Positions 43,338-51,163 of a stretch of DNA of 64,000 nt are shown piece by piece. The notes under the pieces were generated by a model. It was not told the DNA's origin, did not search any database, and saw only the letters and a list, made by a program, of their open reading frames with translations. The number at the start of each line of letters is the position of its first letter. Within the stretch, counting starts at the first letter, position 1. The stretch is from positions 124,001 through 188,000 of the forward strand of contig NZ_FRFF01000103.1 in the NCBI RefSeq assembly GCF_900143625.1, read 5' to 3'. The translations under genes and the position numbers were made by a program. The DNA comes from Nocardiopsis sp. JB363. Lineage in GTDB: Bacteria > Actinomycetota > Actinomycetes > Streptosporangiales > Streptosporangiaceae.

Positions 43338-44030
43338 TCAGGGTGTCTCGATGAGGCCGGTGAGCACCCGGCGCACCATCCGTTCGAACAGGGTGTGCGT
43401 GTCCTGTGCCGCTTCGGTCCCAGGGCTGTCGGAGAGCGCGGCGGTGAGAAACGGATGTCGTTCCTCGGTGGCGGCGGTGACCAGGTAGGACATGGTGGCC
43501 TGTGCGGGGTCGCTCGATGAGTGTCGGCGGCGCAGTTCGGTGCGGGCGAACAGGGTCACCAGCCCGTTGAGCAGCCCGATGGTCTCCAGCCGAGTTGATC
43601 GGGACAACGACGTCGGCTCCAATGCCCGCAGTATCCGTTCCAGGTAGTCCATGCCCAGGGGGCCCACGGTGGGTTCCGTGGGCAGGTCGAGTAGCCATGG
43701 GTGACGTAGGTACACCTGCTTCTGGCGGCCGGCGAGCGTGGCCAGGTCCTCGACCGGGTCCCCGCTCGACGGGAGGTCCAGATCGATCTCGCTCGTGACG
43801 GCGTCGGCCATGAGATCGAGCAGATCACCGCGGGTGGAGATGTAGCGGTAGAGCGAGGCGGGTCCGGTTCCCAACCGCTTGGCGACCTGCCGCATGGACA
43901 CCGCCGGGAGACCGCCCTCGTCCGCAAGCCGGATCGCCGCGCTGGTGAGCTCCCTCCGGCTGCGCTCCGGCGCCGGGCCCCGCGCCCCTCGCTCGGGGCG
44001 GTCCCACACGGTCTTCGGTTCCTCGGCCAC
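43338..44030 (-). CDS. TetR/AcrR family transcriptional regulator
   Basis: 230 residues, TetR HTH (RRELTSAAIRLADEGGLPAVSMRQVAKRLGTGPASLYRYI) at ~28-70, then a TetR_C_1-type domain with WLLDLPTEPTVGPLGMDYLERILRAL. It is divergent from an alpha/beta hydrolase gene across 123 bp carrying a clear inverted repeat, so it likely represses that hydrolase and itself. GTG at 44030, with an earlier open frame of no similarity value. Confidence 0.9.
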   Translation of the reverse strand: MAEEPKTVWDRPERGARGPAPERSRRELTSAAIRLADEGGLPAVSMRQVAKRLGTGPASLYRYISTRGDLLDLMADAVTSEIDLDLPSSGDPVEDLATLAGRQKQVYLRHPWLLDLPTEPTVGPLGMDYLERILRALEPTSLSRSTRLETIGLLNGLVTLFARTELRRRHSSSDPAQATMSYLVTAATEERHPFLTAALSDSPGTEAAQDTHTLFERMVRRVLTGLIETP

Positions 44031-44069
44031 AGGCCCCCCGTTTCTCCCTATTACCAGTGTCCCTATAGT

Positions 44070-44096
44070 AATACTGAGAACAGCGATCGCAGTATT
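44070..44096. promoter_or_regulatory. TetR operator (27-bp inverted repeat)
   Basis: AATACTG (44070-44076) and CAGTATT (44090-44096) are perfect inverted arms 13 bp apart, between the divergent TetR and hydrolase genes. This is a good candidate for the repressor's site. Confidence 0.65.
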
Positions 44097-44108
44097 GTAA
44101 AAGGCCGG

Positions 44109-44136
44109 CGGCCAGCGGCCAGCGGCCAGCGGCAAG
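44109..44136. repeat. Tandem 7-bp repeat in the hydrolase leader
   Basis: Four consecutive 7-bp units (three CGGCCAG, one CGGCAAG) lie between the operator and the ribosome site of the hydrolase gene. Copy-number change would alter leader length by 7 bp per unit. Confidence 0.7.
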
Positions 44137-44153
44137 AGACAAGGGGCAAGGAC

Positions 44154-45071
44154 ATGGATCGACCACGATGGACCCCCACCCTGTGGGCGCACAACGGCGA
44201 CATACGGCTGGCTCATGACACATGGGCCGGCGCGGACGACGGCGATCCACTACTGCTCATCATGGGTCTGGGCGTCAGCCGGTACTGGTGGCCGGACGAC
44301 CTGTGCCGGTCCATGGCCGAACACGGTTTCTCGGTCGCGCGCTATGACCAGCGTGACGCCGGAGAGTCGACCCACCTTCCGCCGACCAGGACCCGCCTGC
44401 CGGTCACCGCCCTGTTCGGCAGGCGAGGCGAGGCCTACACGGCCGAGGACATGGCCGACGACGCCATCGCGGTGTTGGACGAACTCGGCTGGGACTCGGC
44501 GCACGTGTTCGGCATGTCGCTCGGTGGCGCCGTCGCGCAGCGCGTCGCGGTCCGACACCCGGACCGTGTCCGCACCCTGACCTCGATGTCGGCGGTTCCC
44601 GGGGACGCGGCGGGCCTGGGCCTGTTCCGGTACATCCACCTCCCCGCGCTCGCCGGGCTCAGCCGGATGCGCTTCCCGGACACCAGGGAGGGTGCGGTGC
44701 AGGCCTCACTCGCCATCGCCCGGTTCTGCGCCGCACCCGGGCAGCCCTTCGACGAAGAAGAGGCCCGGGAGAGGGCCGAACGCCTGGCCGACACGGGTGC
44801 CCGTGACAACCGGGCGCAGAGCCGCCAGATCGGCGCCCAATGGCACGGCCCCGGGATCAGCACGATCGCGGCCCCGACCCTGGTCCTGCACGGCCAGGAC
44901 GACCCACTGATCCGCCCACGCGCGGCCTCCGCCATCGCCTCCCGGATCCCGGGCGCGCACCTGGTCACCCTGCCGGGCGTCGGCCACGACATCCCCGGCC
45001 CGGTACGGCACACCGTCGCCGCGAGAATGCGCGCACTCGCGGATGACCCTGGGAAGGGGTTCGACCCCTGA
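44154..45071 (+). CDS. Alpha/beta hydrolase (RdmC/esterase-like)
   Basis: 305 residues: PLLLIMGLGVSRYWWPDDL, ARYDQRDAGEST, elbow VFGMSLGGAVAQ (nucleophilic Ser near residue 124), acid region TLVLHGQDDPLI and catalytic His in GVGHDIPGP. The MGLG and DQRDAG-S motifs resemble RdmC-type methyl-ester hydrolases of polyketide pathways. No such pathway is adjacent. Probably repressed by the divergent TetR protein. ATG preceded by AAGGGGCAAGGAC. Confidence 0.87.
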   Translation: MDRPRWTPTLWAHNGDIRLAHDTWAGADDGDPLLLIMGLGVSRYWWPDDLCRSMAEHGFSVARYDQRDAGESTHLPPTRTRLPVTALFGRRGEAYTAEDMADDAIAVLDELGWDSAHVFGMSLGGAVAQRVAVRHPDRVRTLTSMSAVPGDAAGLGLFRYIHLPALAGLSRMRFPDTREGAVQASLAIARFCAAPGQPFDEEEARERAERLADTGARDNRAQSRQIGAQWHGPGISTIAAPTLVLHGQDDPLIRPRAASAIASRIPGAHLVTLPGVGHDIPGPVRHTVAARMRALADDPGKGFDP

Positions 45072-45078
45072 CGTTCGC

Positions 45079-46080
45079 TCAGCTCTGGTCCCGGCGGAAC
45101 AGGAACAGCCCGTACCCGGCCTCGGAATCCACCCACCGGGCCCGCGGAGTGAAACCGTGGGCCCCCACTTCGTCGGCCAACCCTTGCTCATCGAACTTCA
45201 CCGAGTAGCCGACGTTGAGGAACCGTCCACGCGGTAGGTGCAGGGTGAGGTCGAGCCCCGGCACGTGCACCGTCCGTTCGGCCCGCGCGTGCAGACAACC
45301 CTCCACGGTCGAGGCCTCCGCGTTGTACCACGCCTTCGGGACGAAGTCGTCTAGCACGAAGTCGGCGCCGTAGCGGTCATTGAGCCGGGTGAGGTAGTTG
45401 AGTCGGAAGTCGGCGAAGGCCGAGTGCCCGGGTGGATCGTTGTAACAGGTCTCCAGGGCCTCACGGCCCTTGTCCAGGTCGGCGGAGACGAGGAAGCTCT
45501 CACCCGGTCTCAGACAGCGCGCGATCTCTCCGATCAACCCGTCACGTTCCTCCCGTGTGGCGTTGCCGAAGCTGCTCCCCAGGAAGACGACCGCGAGCGG
45601 TTCACCGGGGTGGGTGCGCAACCATTCCAGCCCCGCCTCGTAACGCCCCCACAGGCCCGTGACCGCCAAACCGTCCAACTCCGAGCGCAACGTCGCGGCG
45701 CTGGAACGCAGCATGCTCTCGTCGACGTCGATCGGTAGATAGGTGGTCGGGCGCAGGCGCACGCAGTTCTCCAGCAGCAATCGCGTCTTCTTCGCGCTGC
45801 CACTGCCCAGTTCCGCGATCCGCCCACCACCGAGTGCCTCGGCGATCTCCGAGGCGTGCCGTTCCAGAAGGCCGCGTTCGACCCGGGTCAGGTAGTAGGT
45901 GGGCAGCTCGGTGATCTGTTCGAAGAACCGGGAGCCGACCGCGTCGTAGCCGAGCCAGGGAGGCAACCGAGGCGGTGTTCCCCGCAGGTTGTCGCGCACG
46001 ACGCTGTCCTCCGGCACGACGTCGTCCGGGTCGGCGAGCCGGACGACGTCGGCCCGCGTCTCGGATTCAGGGAACGTCAT
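45079..46080 (-). CDS. EgtD-family methyltransferase (histidine N-methyltransferase-like paralogue)
   Basis: 333 residues of the EgtD/DUF2260 family: PPWLGYDAVGSRFFEQITELPTYYLTR, SAM motif ELGSGSAKKTR (90-100), PIDVDESML, FLGSSFGNATR (Asn173) and DLDKGREAL...CYND (Tyr213). EgtD trimethylates histidine for ergothioneine. In my alignment the glutamate and serine pair that hold histidine in EgtD fall on GYSVKF (291-296), with Glu replaced by Gly and Ser kept. The substrate may therefore differ. No egtB/C/E genes are here. Its ATG overlaps the HDO stop (ATGA), last of a four-gene coupled operon. Confidence 0.83.
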   Translation of the reverse strand: MTFPESETRADVVRLADPDDVVPEDSVVRDNLRGTPPRLPPWLGYDAVGSRFFEQITELPTYYLTRVERGLLERHASEIAEALGGGRIAELGSGSAKKTRLLLENCVRLRPTTYLPIDVDESMLRSSAATLRSELDGLAVTGLWGRYEAGLEWLRTHPGEPLAVVFLGSSFGNATREERDGLIGEIARCLRPGESFLVSADLDKGREALETCYNDPPGHSAFADFRLNYLTRLNDRYGADFVLDDFVPKAWYNAEASTVEGCLHARAERTVHVPGLDLTLHLPRGRFLNVGYSVKFDEQGLADEVGAHGFTPRARWVDSEAGYGLFLFRRDQS

Positions 46081-47078
46081 GGGCTCTTCACCCCGGCCTC
46101 GGCGCGGAAGCTCGACTCACCGTGGCGCCAATGCTGGAACAGGTACTCCTCCAACCGGCCGGCCAGGAACAGACTGCTGCGGATCCCGAACACGACGTCG
46201 GCGGTCAGCTCGGGTTCGGCGCGGAGCAGTGGCGTGATCACCTCACGTCGGATGAGCTGCTCGTGCACCGCGTCGGCCTCGACGTGCTCGGCGTAGAAGT
46301 GGATGGCGGCCGGACCGCAACCCAACCTCCGCATGGCCTTGACCAGCCGGTCCGAGCCGGGAGAGGAGGTGAGCTCGACGGTGGCGAACTGCCCGATCAG
46401 CGCCGCGCGCAACCCACGGTGCAGCCCGCACAACGACATGAAGTTGACCTCGGCGAGCATCGCGGCGGGAGCGGAGTCGACATAGGCGCCGTAGACGTCG
46501 GAGAGACCGAGTTCGGCCATCATGTCGGCGAAGAGCTTCGAGTGCGTCCGCTCGGGGTCGCCCGCACCGTACTCGTCGTGCTGCACCGTCACCAGGGCGG
46601 CTTTCGGCGGACCGTCCAGGCGCGGGATGACGAAGGTCTGCGGGTCGGCCTCCTTCAGGTGGTAGAGCGACCGGTGCGCGACGTACTCTCGCAGCTGCCA
46701 CAGCTCGCCGCGGCGGCGCAGGTAGTGGGAGATGCCGAAAGCGTCGAGGTGCTCGACGAGGAGCCCGTTGAGCTCGTCGTCGATGTCCGTGCCGGTGGGC
46801 ACGTCCTCCCTGAGCGCGTTGAGGAAAACCCGCTCCAACTCGGCGCGGACCGTCAGCAACGCCGGGTCCCATTCACGGTCGTCGTCGACTCCGTCGAAAC
46901 CACGGTAGTGAAGCTCGTAGCAGCAGTAGAGCGCCAGTTGGAGATCGTCTCCATAGGGCGCGGCACCGTCCACGGCGGGAACCTCGGTCGGGTCTCCGCG
47001 CAGTGCCGACAGGACCCCCTCCGAGATAGGGCCGCGAGGGACCGGAAGCGTCGGCGCCTTCGGCTTCGTCGTGGTCAT
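46077..47078 (-). CDS. Haem-oxygenase-like diiron oxidase (HDO; 'iron-containing redox enzyme')
   Basis: 333 residues of the PF14518-type HDO family. Candidate diiron ligands are Glu143, Glu169 (QHDEYGAG), His179 (RTHSKLF), and His265/Asp269/His272 (EHVEADAVHE). Their spacing (26, 10, 86, 4, 3) equals that of the SznF diiron site as I recall it. HDOs oxidise amino acids or fatty acids, including N-hydroxylation and C-C cleavage. An upstream ELHYRGF (~55-61) is typical of the family. It overlaps CDGSH and EgtD-like genes by four bases each, so the three are co-translated. The CDGSH protein could deliver electrons or iron (inference). Confidence 0.82.
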   Translation of the reverse strand: MTTTKPKAPTLPVPRGPISEGVLSALRGDPTEVPAVDGAAPYGDDLQLALYCCYELHYRGFDGVDDDREWDPALLTVRAELERVFLNALREDVPTGTDIDDELNGLLVEHLDAFGISHYLRRRGELWQLREYVAHRSLYHLKEADPQTFVIPRLDGPPKAALVTVQHDEYGAGDPERTHSKLFADMMAELGLSDVYGAYVDSAPAAMLAEVNFMSLCGLHRGLRAALIGQFATVELTSSPGSDRLVKAMRRLGCGPAAIHFYAEHVEADAVHEQLIRREVITPLLRAEPELTADVVFGIRSSLFLAGRLEEYLFQHWRHGESSFRAEAGVKSP

Positions 47079-47290
47079 GAGGTGTTCTCCTCCCCCTCTT
47101 CGTCGCGTACGCGACGACGGTGGCTGGTGTCGCAGAACGGGCGGCGTCCACTGCGACCGCACGCGCACAACGCGGTGACCGCCCGGTCGCTGAGCACGCG
47201 TGTTCCATCCGACATCTCCACGTCGACCGGGCCGTAGACGAGGATCGGGCCTTCGTCGGTGACGATGACTCGGCGACGGGCCTCAGCCAT
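47075..47290 (-). CDS. CDGSH-type iron-sulfur protein
   Basis: 71 residues with the 2Fe-2S signature C-x-C-x2-S-x3-P-x-C-D-x2-H as CACGRSGRRPFCDTSH (Cys42, Cys44, Cys53, His57). N-terminal strands (VIVTDEGPILVYGPVDVEM) are the CDGSH beta-sandwich. The three-Cys-one-His cluster is redox-active. It overlaps the HemK2-like gene by 8 bp and the HDO gene by 4 bp, so it belongs to the same translational unit. A role as electron donor to the diiron oxidase is plausible. ATG start at 47290. Confidence 0.9.
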   Translation of the reverse strand: MAEARRRVIVTDEGPILVYGPVDVEMSDGTRVLSDRAVTALCACGRSGRRPFCDTSHRRRVRDEEGEENTS

Positions 47291-47936
47291 GGCACGCCTC
47301 GATGACCACGAGTTCCTCCTCCGTCTGGTCGGGGCCGATCAGCCCTTGGGCACGCAGCTCCGGGGCGCGCGTTCGCAGCACCGGCCCGAACGGGATGTGG
47401 GCTCGGGCCAGGACCTTCGCCACCAGCCCGGCCTTCGCGAGTCGGTCCAAGGTGGCCGGTTCGTCGGCGAGTGTGGACTGCACGAGCAGCAGCGCGCCGT
47501 CCTCGCTGAGTACCGAGGACACCCCCGAACAGATGCGATTCAGCAGGACCCGACCGTCCAGTCCCGCGTCCCAGCACCTCGCCGCCCGGTGTCGGGACGG
47601 CATCGGACCGACACCGGGCACATAGGGCGGGTTGGCGAGCACGAGGTCGAAGCGATGCGTGGCCACGGGGGCGAACAGGTCGCCGCGTCGGACCGTCGCC
47701 GAGATCCCGTGGATGCGGCTGTTGAGCCAACTCGCCACGACCGAGCGGAGGGACAGGTCGATCGAGGTGAGGCTGGTCGCCCCGGCACGGAAGGCCTCGA
47801 TGCCGAGGGCCCCGGTGCCCGATCCGACATCGAGGACCGAACGGCCGGCGAGCCGGCCGCGCTGACGCAGTACCTGACGTAGTAACGAGGTGTCCTCTTG
47901 CGCCCGGTACACACCGGGAGGTCTCACCAGCAACAT
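47283..47936 (-). CDS. HemK2/MTQ2-like methyltransferase
   Basis: 217 residues: MLLVRPPGVYRAQEDTSLLRQVL at the start, SAM motif VLDVGSGTGALGIEAF and the catalytic LVLANPPYVPG (NPPY) motif, as in HemK2/PrmC-type enzymes that methylate glutamine or other amide nitrogens. It is not the release-factor PrmC itself, which is longer and near prfA. As first gene of the four-gene unit it may modify the cluster's substrate or a protein partner. An upstream GTG (47987) is possible, but the ATG at 47936 gives the usual family N-terminus. Confidence 0.85.
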   Translation of the reverse strand: MLLVRPPGVYRAQEDTSLLRQVLRQRGRLAGRSVLDVGSGTGALGIEAFRAGATSLTSIDLSLRSVVASWLNSRIHGISATVRRGDLFAPVATHRFDLVLANPPYVPGVGPMPSRHRAARCWDAGLDGRVLLNRICSGVSSVLSEDGALLLVQSTLADEPATLDRLAKAGLVAKVLARAHIPFGPVLRTRAPELRAQGLIGPDQTEEELVVIEACHG

Positions 47937-48008
47937 GGCTGTACCACTACCCGACCCGGGAAGTGGACAATCGCCACCTTCGGACACCTCGTCGCGATCG
48001 ATCTCCGG

Positions 48009-48560
48009 TCAGACACGGTCGACCAGGATCCGTCCGTCGGCGGCGCGCTGCCCGGCCAGGCCACTGCCGTAATTGGCTTCGACCCGCGAACGTTCGGAGT
48101 CGTCGGGGGAGGAACTGGTGCAGTCCACACCGCCGGTGGAACCCGACATCAGCGAGGAGCAGGGTCCGGGCTTGGCGTCGGGCAGACCCAGGCTGTGGCC
48201 GAGTTCGTGCGCGGCGATGCGCACGGCGTCGTAGCCTTCGGCGGTGCCTTGGCGGCCCATCCAGACGGTGACCTGCCCGCCCGGACGCACCGGGCCCAGG
48301 TGGGCGCGGGGCCAGTCGTCGTCGGCGATGATCAGGATCTCCGAGTGCTGTCCGTCGGAGGCGGGTTCCAGGCGCACGTTGTCGACGCTGGAGTTCCACA
48401 CGTCCACGGCCGAGGAGACGGCGGAGGTGTACTCCGCGGCACGGCTGTCGTCGTAGTACAGGACGGTCTCGTCAGCGGCCACGGCCGGTGCGGTGCCCAC
48501 CAGCATCAGTGCCAGCGCGCTCAGTGCGATCAGCGGGGATGTGAGGATACGTCTCAGCAC
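48009..48560 (-). CDS. Snapalysin (M7 family secreted zinc protease)
   Basis: 183 residues: signal peptide ending AVAAD (residue ~29), then a short metalloprotease with AAHELGHSLGLPDAKPG (zinc ligands His118, His122 and Asp128; Glu119 catalytic) and CSSLMSG. This is the small neutral protease of streptomycetes. GTG start with GGGAG. Two Cys (PGPCS and VDCTS) probably form the disulfide. Downstream it is co-directional with the HDO operon, 72 bp before the HemK2-like start. Confidence 0.9.
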   Translation of the reverse strand: MLRRILTSPLIALSALALMLVGTAPAVAADETVLYYDDSRAAEYTSAVSSAVDVWNSSVDNVRLEPASDGQHSEILIIADDDWPRAHLGPVRPGGQVTVWMGRQGTAEGYDAVRIAAHELGHSLGLPDAKPGPCSSLMSGSTGGVDCTSSSPDDSERSRVEANYGSGLAGQRAADGRILVDRV

Positions 48561-48702
48561 GGGGGTCTCCCTGGGGTGAAGGCGCCGATATCGTCAGTGA
48601 CCCTGTGGGGTCGGGGCGATGCTATGTGTAGCGACGTATCACCACAAGGAGTGCAGAGCACCCGATTGCGGCACTGTTCGGTCTTGCCCGGTCGGTGGGC
48701 TT

Positions 48703-49599
48703 CTACCGAACGAGTGAGACGATGCCTCCGATCTCCAAGGCGGCCCAGACCGTTCCATCGCCGGCGACCGTGATGCCGTGGGGTTCGCTGGAAGGGGAGG
48801 GCAGATCGAACAGTTCGATGTCCCCCTCCTCCGTGACGTGGCCGATCCTGTTCGCTCCCCATTCGGTGAACCAGCACCCGCCCGCGAGGTCGGGAGCGAT
48901 CGCGTGGGGGCGGGAGTCAGGTTCGGGGAGGGGGAATTCCCGGATGCGTCCGTCCGTGGTGAGGCGCCCGATCCGGCCCGCGGCGATCTCCACGAACCAC
49001 AGCGCGTCATCGGCGCCCCTGGTGATACCGACCGGGCCCGCGTCGGCGGTCGGAAGCTCGTACAGGGTGACCTGACCATCGAGGGTGACGCGTCCGATGG
49101 CGTTGCCCTGGTTGAGGGTGAAGTACAGGGCGTCGTCGGGGCCGGAAACGATGAATGACGGGAACCCTCCCCGCGTGGGGAGAGGGAATTCGGTGATCTC
49201 CCCGTCCAACGTCATCCGCGCCACACGGTCGGCGTTCATCTCGGTGAACCACAGGGCCCCATCGGGACCCGTCGTGATGCCGAAGGGGCGAGCGCCAGGG
49301 GTCGGCGGTTCGAAGGATTCCGTATCCCCCGCAGCGCTGATCCGACCGATGCGGTTGTCGTGGGGACGGGTGAACCAGATTGCTTGATCCGGGCCCGTGG
49401 TGATGAGCGAGGGTGCGCATGTGGTGGAGTCGAGCGGATACAGGGTCGTGGAGCCGTCCGGCCGCCTCTGTGCGATCTGGCCGTGGTGGACGAGGGTGAC
49501 CCACAGGGAGCCTTCGGCGTCGGTGGTGATGCCGTAGGGCCCGGAGCCCCGACCGCCCAGGGGGTACTCGCGCACGGAGGGGTGTTCGGATCGGCTCAT
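48703..49599 (-). CDS. vgb: Virginiamycin B lyase (streptogramin B resistance)
   Basis: 298 residues, essentially the length of staphylococcal Vgb (299). It is a seven-bladed propeller with repeated PxGITTGPDGALWFTE-type blades. The catalytic residues I recall as His228, His270 and Glu284 in Vgb are kept as His232 (SRPHAI), His274 (SEPHGI) and Glu289 (WAALEI). Vgb opens the streptogramin B ring by elimination. ATG with AGGAG. It stands alone with a 600-bp leader region. Function is likely, but related propellers can have other roles. Confidence 0.82.
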   Translation of the reverse strand: MSRSEHPSVREYPLGGRGSGPYGITTDAEGSLWVTLVHHGQIAQRRPDGSTTLYPLDSTTCAPSLITTGPDQAIWFTRPHDNRIGRISAAGDTESFEPPTPGARPFGITTGPDGALWFTEMNADRVARMTLDGEITEFPLPTRGGFPSFIVSGPDDALYFTLNQGNAIGRVTLDGQVTLYELPTADAGPVGITRGADDALWFVEIAAGRIGRLTTDGRIREFPLPEPDSRPHAIAPDLAGGCWFTEWGANRIGHVTEEGDIELFDLPSPSSEPHGITVAGDGTVWAALEIGGIVSLVR

Positions 49600-50200
49600 G
49601 AGGGTTCTCCTGTCACACGATGGGCCGACGACGAGAAACCGGGTGCGGGCACCGCCGAAGTCGGCCCCGGCCAAGACTCCACGTCACGGATCCACCTTGA
49701 ACGCTCGGTTCCGCATCGGGCCATCTTGGGTTCGGAGCGTCCTCCGCGCAACCGATTTCTCGATCGGTTCGGAAGGGCGCCTCACACCGCACCCGTCGCC
49801 GGGAGGTGGAACTTCCGGGCATACGGACGACCCGGACCATCAAGACGCTCGACCGCTGCGCCATGTACCGAGCTGAGTGAAGGGGGCCCGTGGATGCGCC
49901 CCGCGTCGAATGCGGGGCGCTCCATCGGCCTCCTCGACCACCGCGAGGGCGGTGAACACCAAGGGAAAGTGACCGTCCTTACATCGAATGAGACCCGGGC
50001 GAGGGGGTCTCGGGGCGAGGTAGGGGAGGGGAAGAAGGCACCGCGCGCCCGGCTTCCGCTGTGGAGCAGTCGATGTGGGGCGGGTGTGCTGCGCATGCGA
50101 TCCGGCCCAAAGGTTGCTTCGGTTCGGTGTCTTCTTTCTTACCTGGTCAGAGCAGCTACAGGCCTGGTCAAAGTGCTTGACCGTCACATAAGTTGCACTC
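49600..50200. other. Intergenic region with a hairpin and short direct repeats
   Basis: No gene is supported. Noted: a perfect 9-bp stem, 7-nt loop hairpin (49896-49904 with 49912-49920) in the leader of vgb, and near the other end two copies of CCTGGTCA (50142 and 50163) followed by a TTGACC box just before the secreted-protein ATG. Confidence 0.45.
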
Positions 50201-50818
50201 ATGAATTTTATCGAACTGATACCGAAGAGTGTGTTTACCGCAACCACTGGCCTGGTTCTGACTGGCGGGATCCTCCTCGGGGGGCCGAGCATCGCCGCCG
50301 CCGAAGACAACAAGGACTCCGACAACCCCGATAAGGGGTGCGTGGCGCTGAGCTCCGAGGAGAGCGGCGAGGAGTACACCGAGGACGACAAGGCCGCCGC
50401 CGAAACCCTCAACGACAAGTTGAACGACGACATGGCCGGCAACATGGACGGCCACCGCGCCTCCTGCGCCCGTGCGGTCGTCGAGACCGCGAAGGAACGT
50501 GGACTCGACGAAGAGGCGGCCTCCATCGCGATGTCGACGGTCATCGTCGAGACCCACCTGGACAACCTGACCGGCGGCGACCGCGACAGCGTCGGTCTCT
50601 ACCAGCAGCGCGACCACTACGGTTCCTCGGACGACCGACTCGACCCGGCCACGGCCACCGGCGCCTTCTTCGACGAGCTGGAAGCCGTTTACCCGGACGA
50701 CAGCTGGGAGGACACACCGCTCGGTGACGTCGCCCAGGACGTCCAGCGCTCGGCCTACCCCGACCGGTACAGCGACCAGGTCGAGGACGCCAAGGTCCTC
50801 GTGGACCACTTCTGGTGA
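50201..50818 (+). CDS. Secreted lysozyme/transglycosylase-like protein
   Basis: 205 residues with a signal peptide (hydrophobic FTATTGLVLTGGILLGG, cleavage near IAAAED), an acidic spacer, and a C-terminal domain (~85-205) with CARAVVETAKERGLDEEAASIAMSTVIVETHL, SVGLYQQRDHYGSSDDRLDP and VQRSAYPDRYSDQ. The last two motifs recur in actinophage and actinomycete wall-lytic (slt-like) proteins, with Glu in VETHL a possible catalytic residue. Function inferred. The ATG at 50201 lacks a Shine-Dalgarno, so it could be leaderless. Confidence 0.75.
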   Translation: MNFIELIPKSVFTATTGLVLTGGILLGGPSIAAAEDNKDSDNPDKGCVALSSEESGEEYTEDDKAAAETLNDKLNDDMAGNMDGHRASCARAVVETAKERGLDEEAASIAMSTVIVETHLDNLTGGDRDSVGLYQQRDHYGSSDDRLDPATATGAFFDELEAVYPDDSWEDTPLGDVAQDVQRSAYPDRYSDQVEDAKVLVDHFW

Positions 50819-51163
50819 TGGAACATCCAGCGGTCCCATGCCCGGTGAGCGGCGACGTCGGTGAGAGTCGCGGCGGGTCGACCGGTTCGGTCGAACAGGT
50901 GACCCGCCCGACCTCTCCGAGAACGAGTGCCCTCACCAGGACCGCGTGAAATAACGGGGACGAAGGTCGTCCCCCCTCTCTCTTTCGGGGCGGAGCCGGT
51001 ATCGATCATCCGATAAGCCCCCGACACACCCTTGACGGGTTCTGACATCTGCTTCCACCTGCGGCGACGCAGGTGGTTGACTTTTCCCGGTGCCGTCCAC
51101 CCGAGCGCGACCACCAGCGCGTATCCGCCGGCGCACCTTCGTCATGAACCCCTAAGGAGACCC
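50819..51163. other. Intergenic region before the alcohol dehydrogenase; no gene
   Basis: No gene is seen. A nested hairpin (50873-50907, outer GCGGGTC/GACCCGC with an inner GACCG/CGGTC) may end the secreted-protein transcript. An 8-bp inverted repeat (51055-51062 with 51069-51076) next to TTGACT lies in the likely promoter of the dehydrogenase. Confidence 0.45.

Noticed and set aside
49360..50334. 324-codon plus-strand frame across the vgb leader
   Set aside because: It runs antisense to vgb and through the hairpin region, with no domain features or ribosome site.
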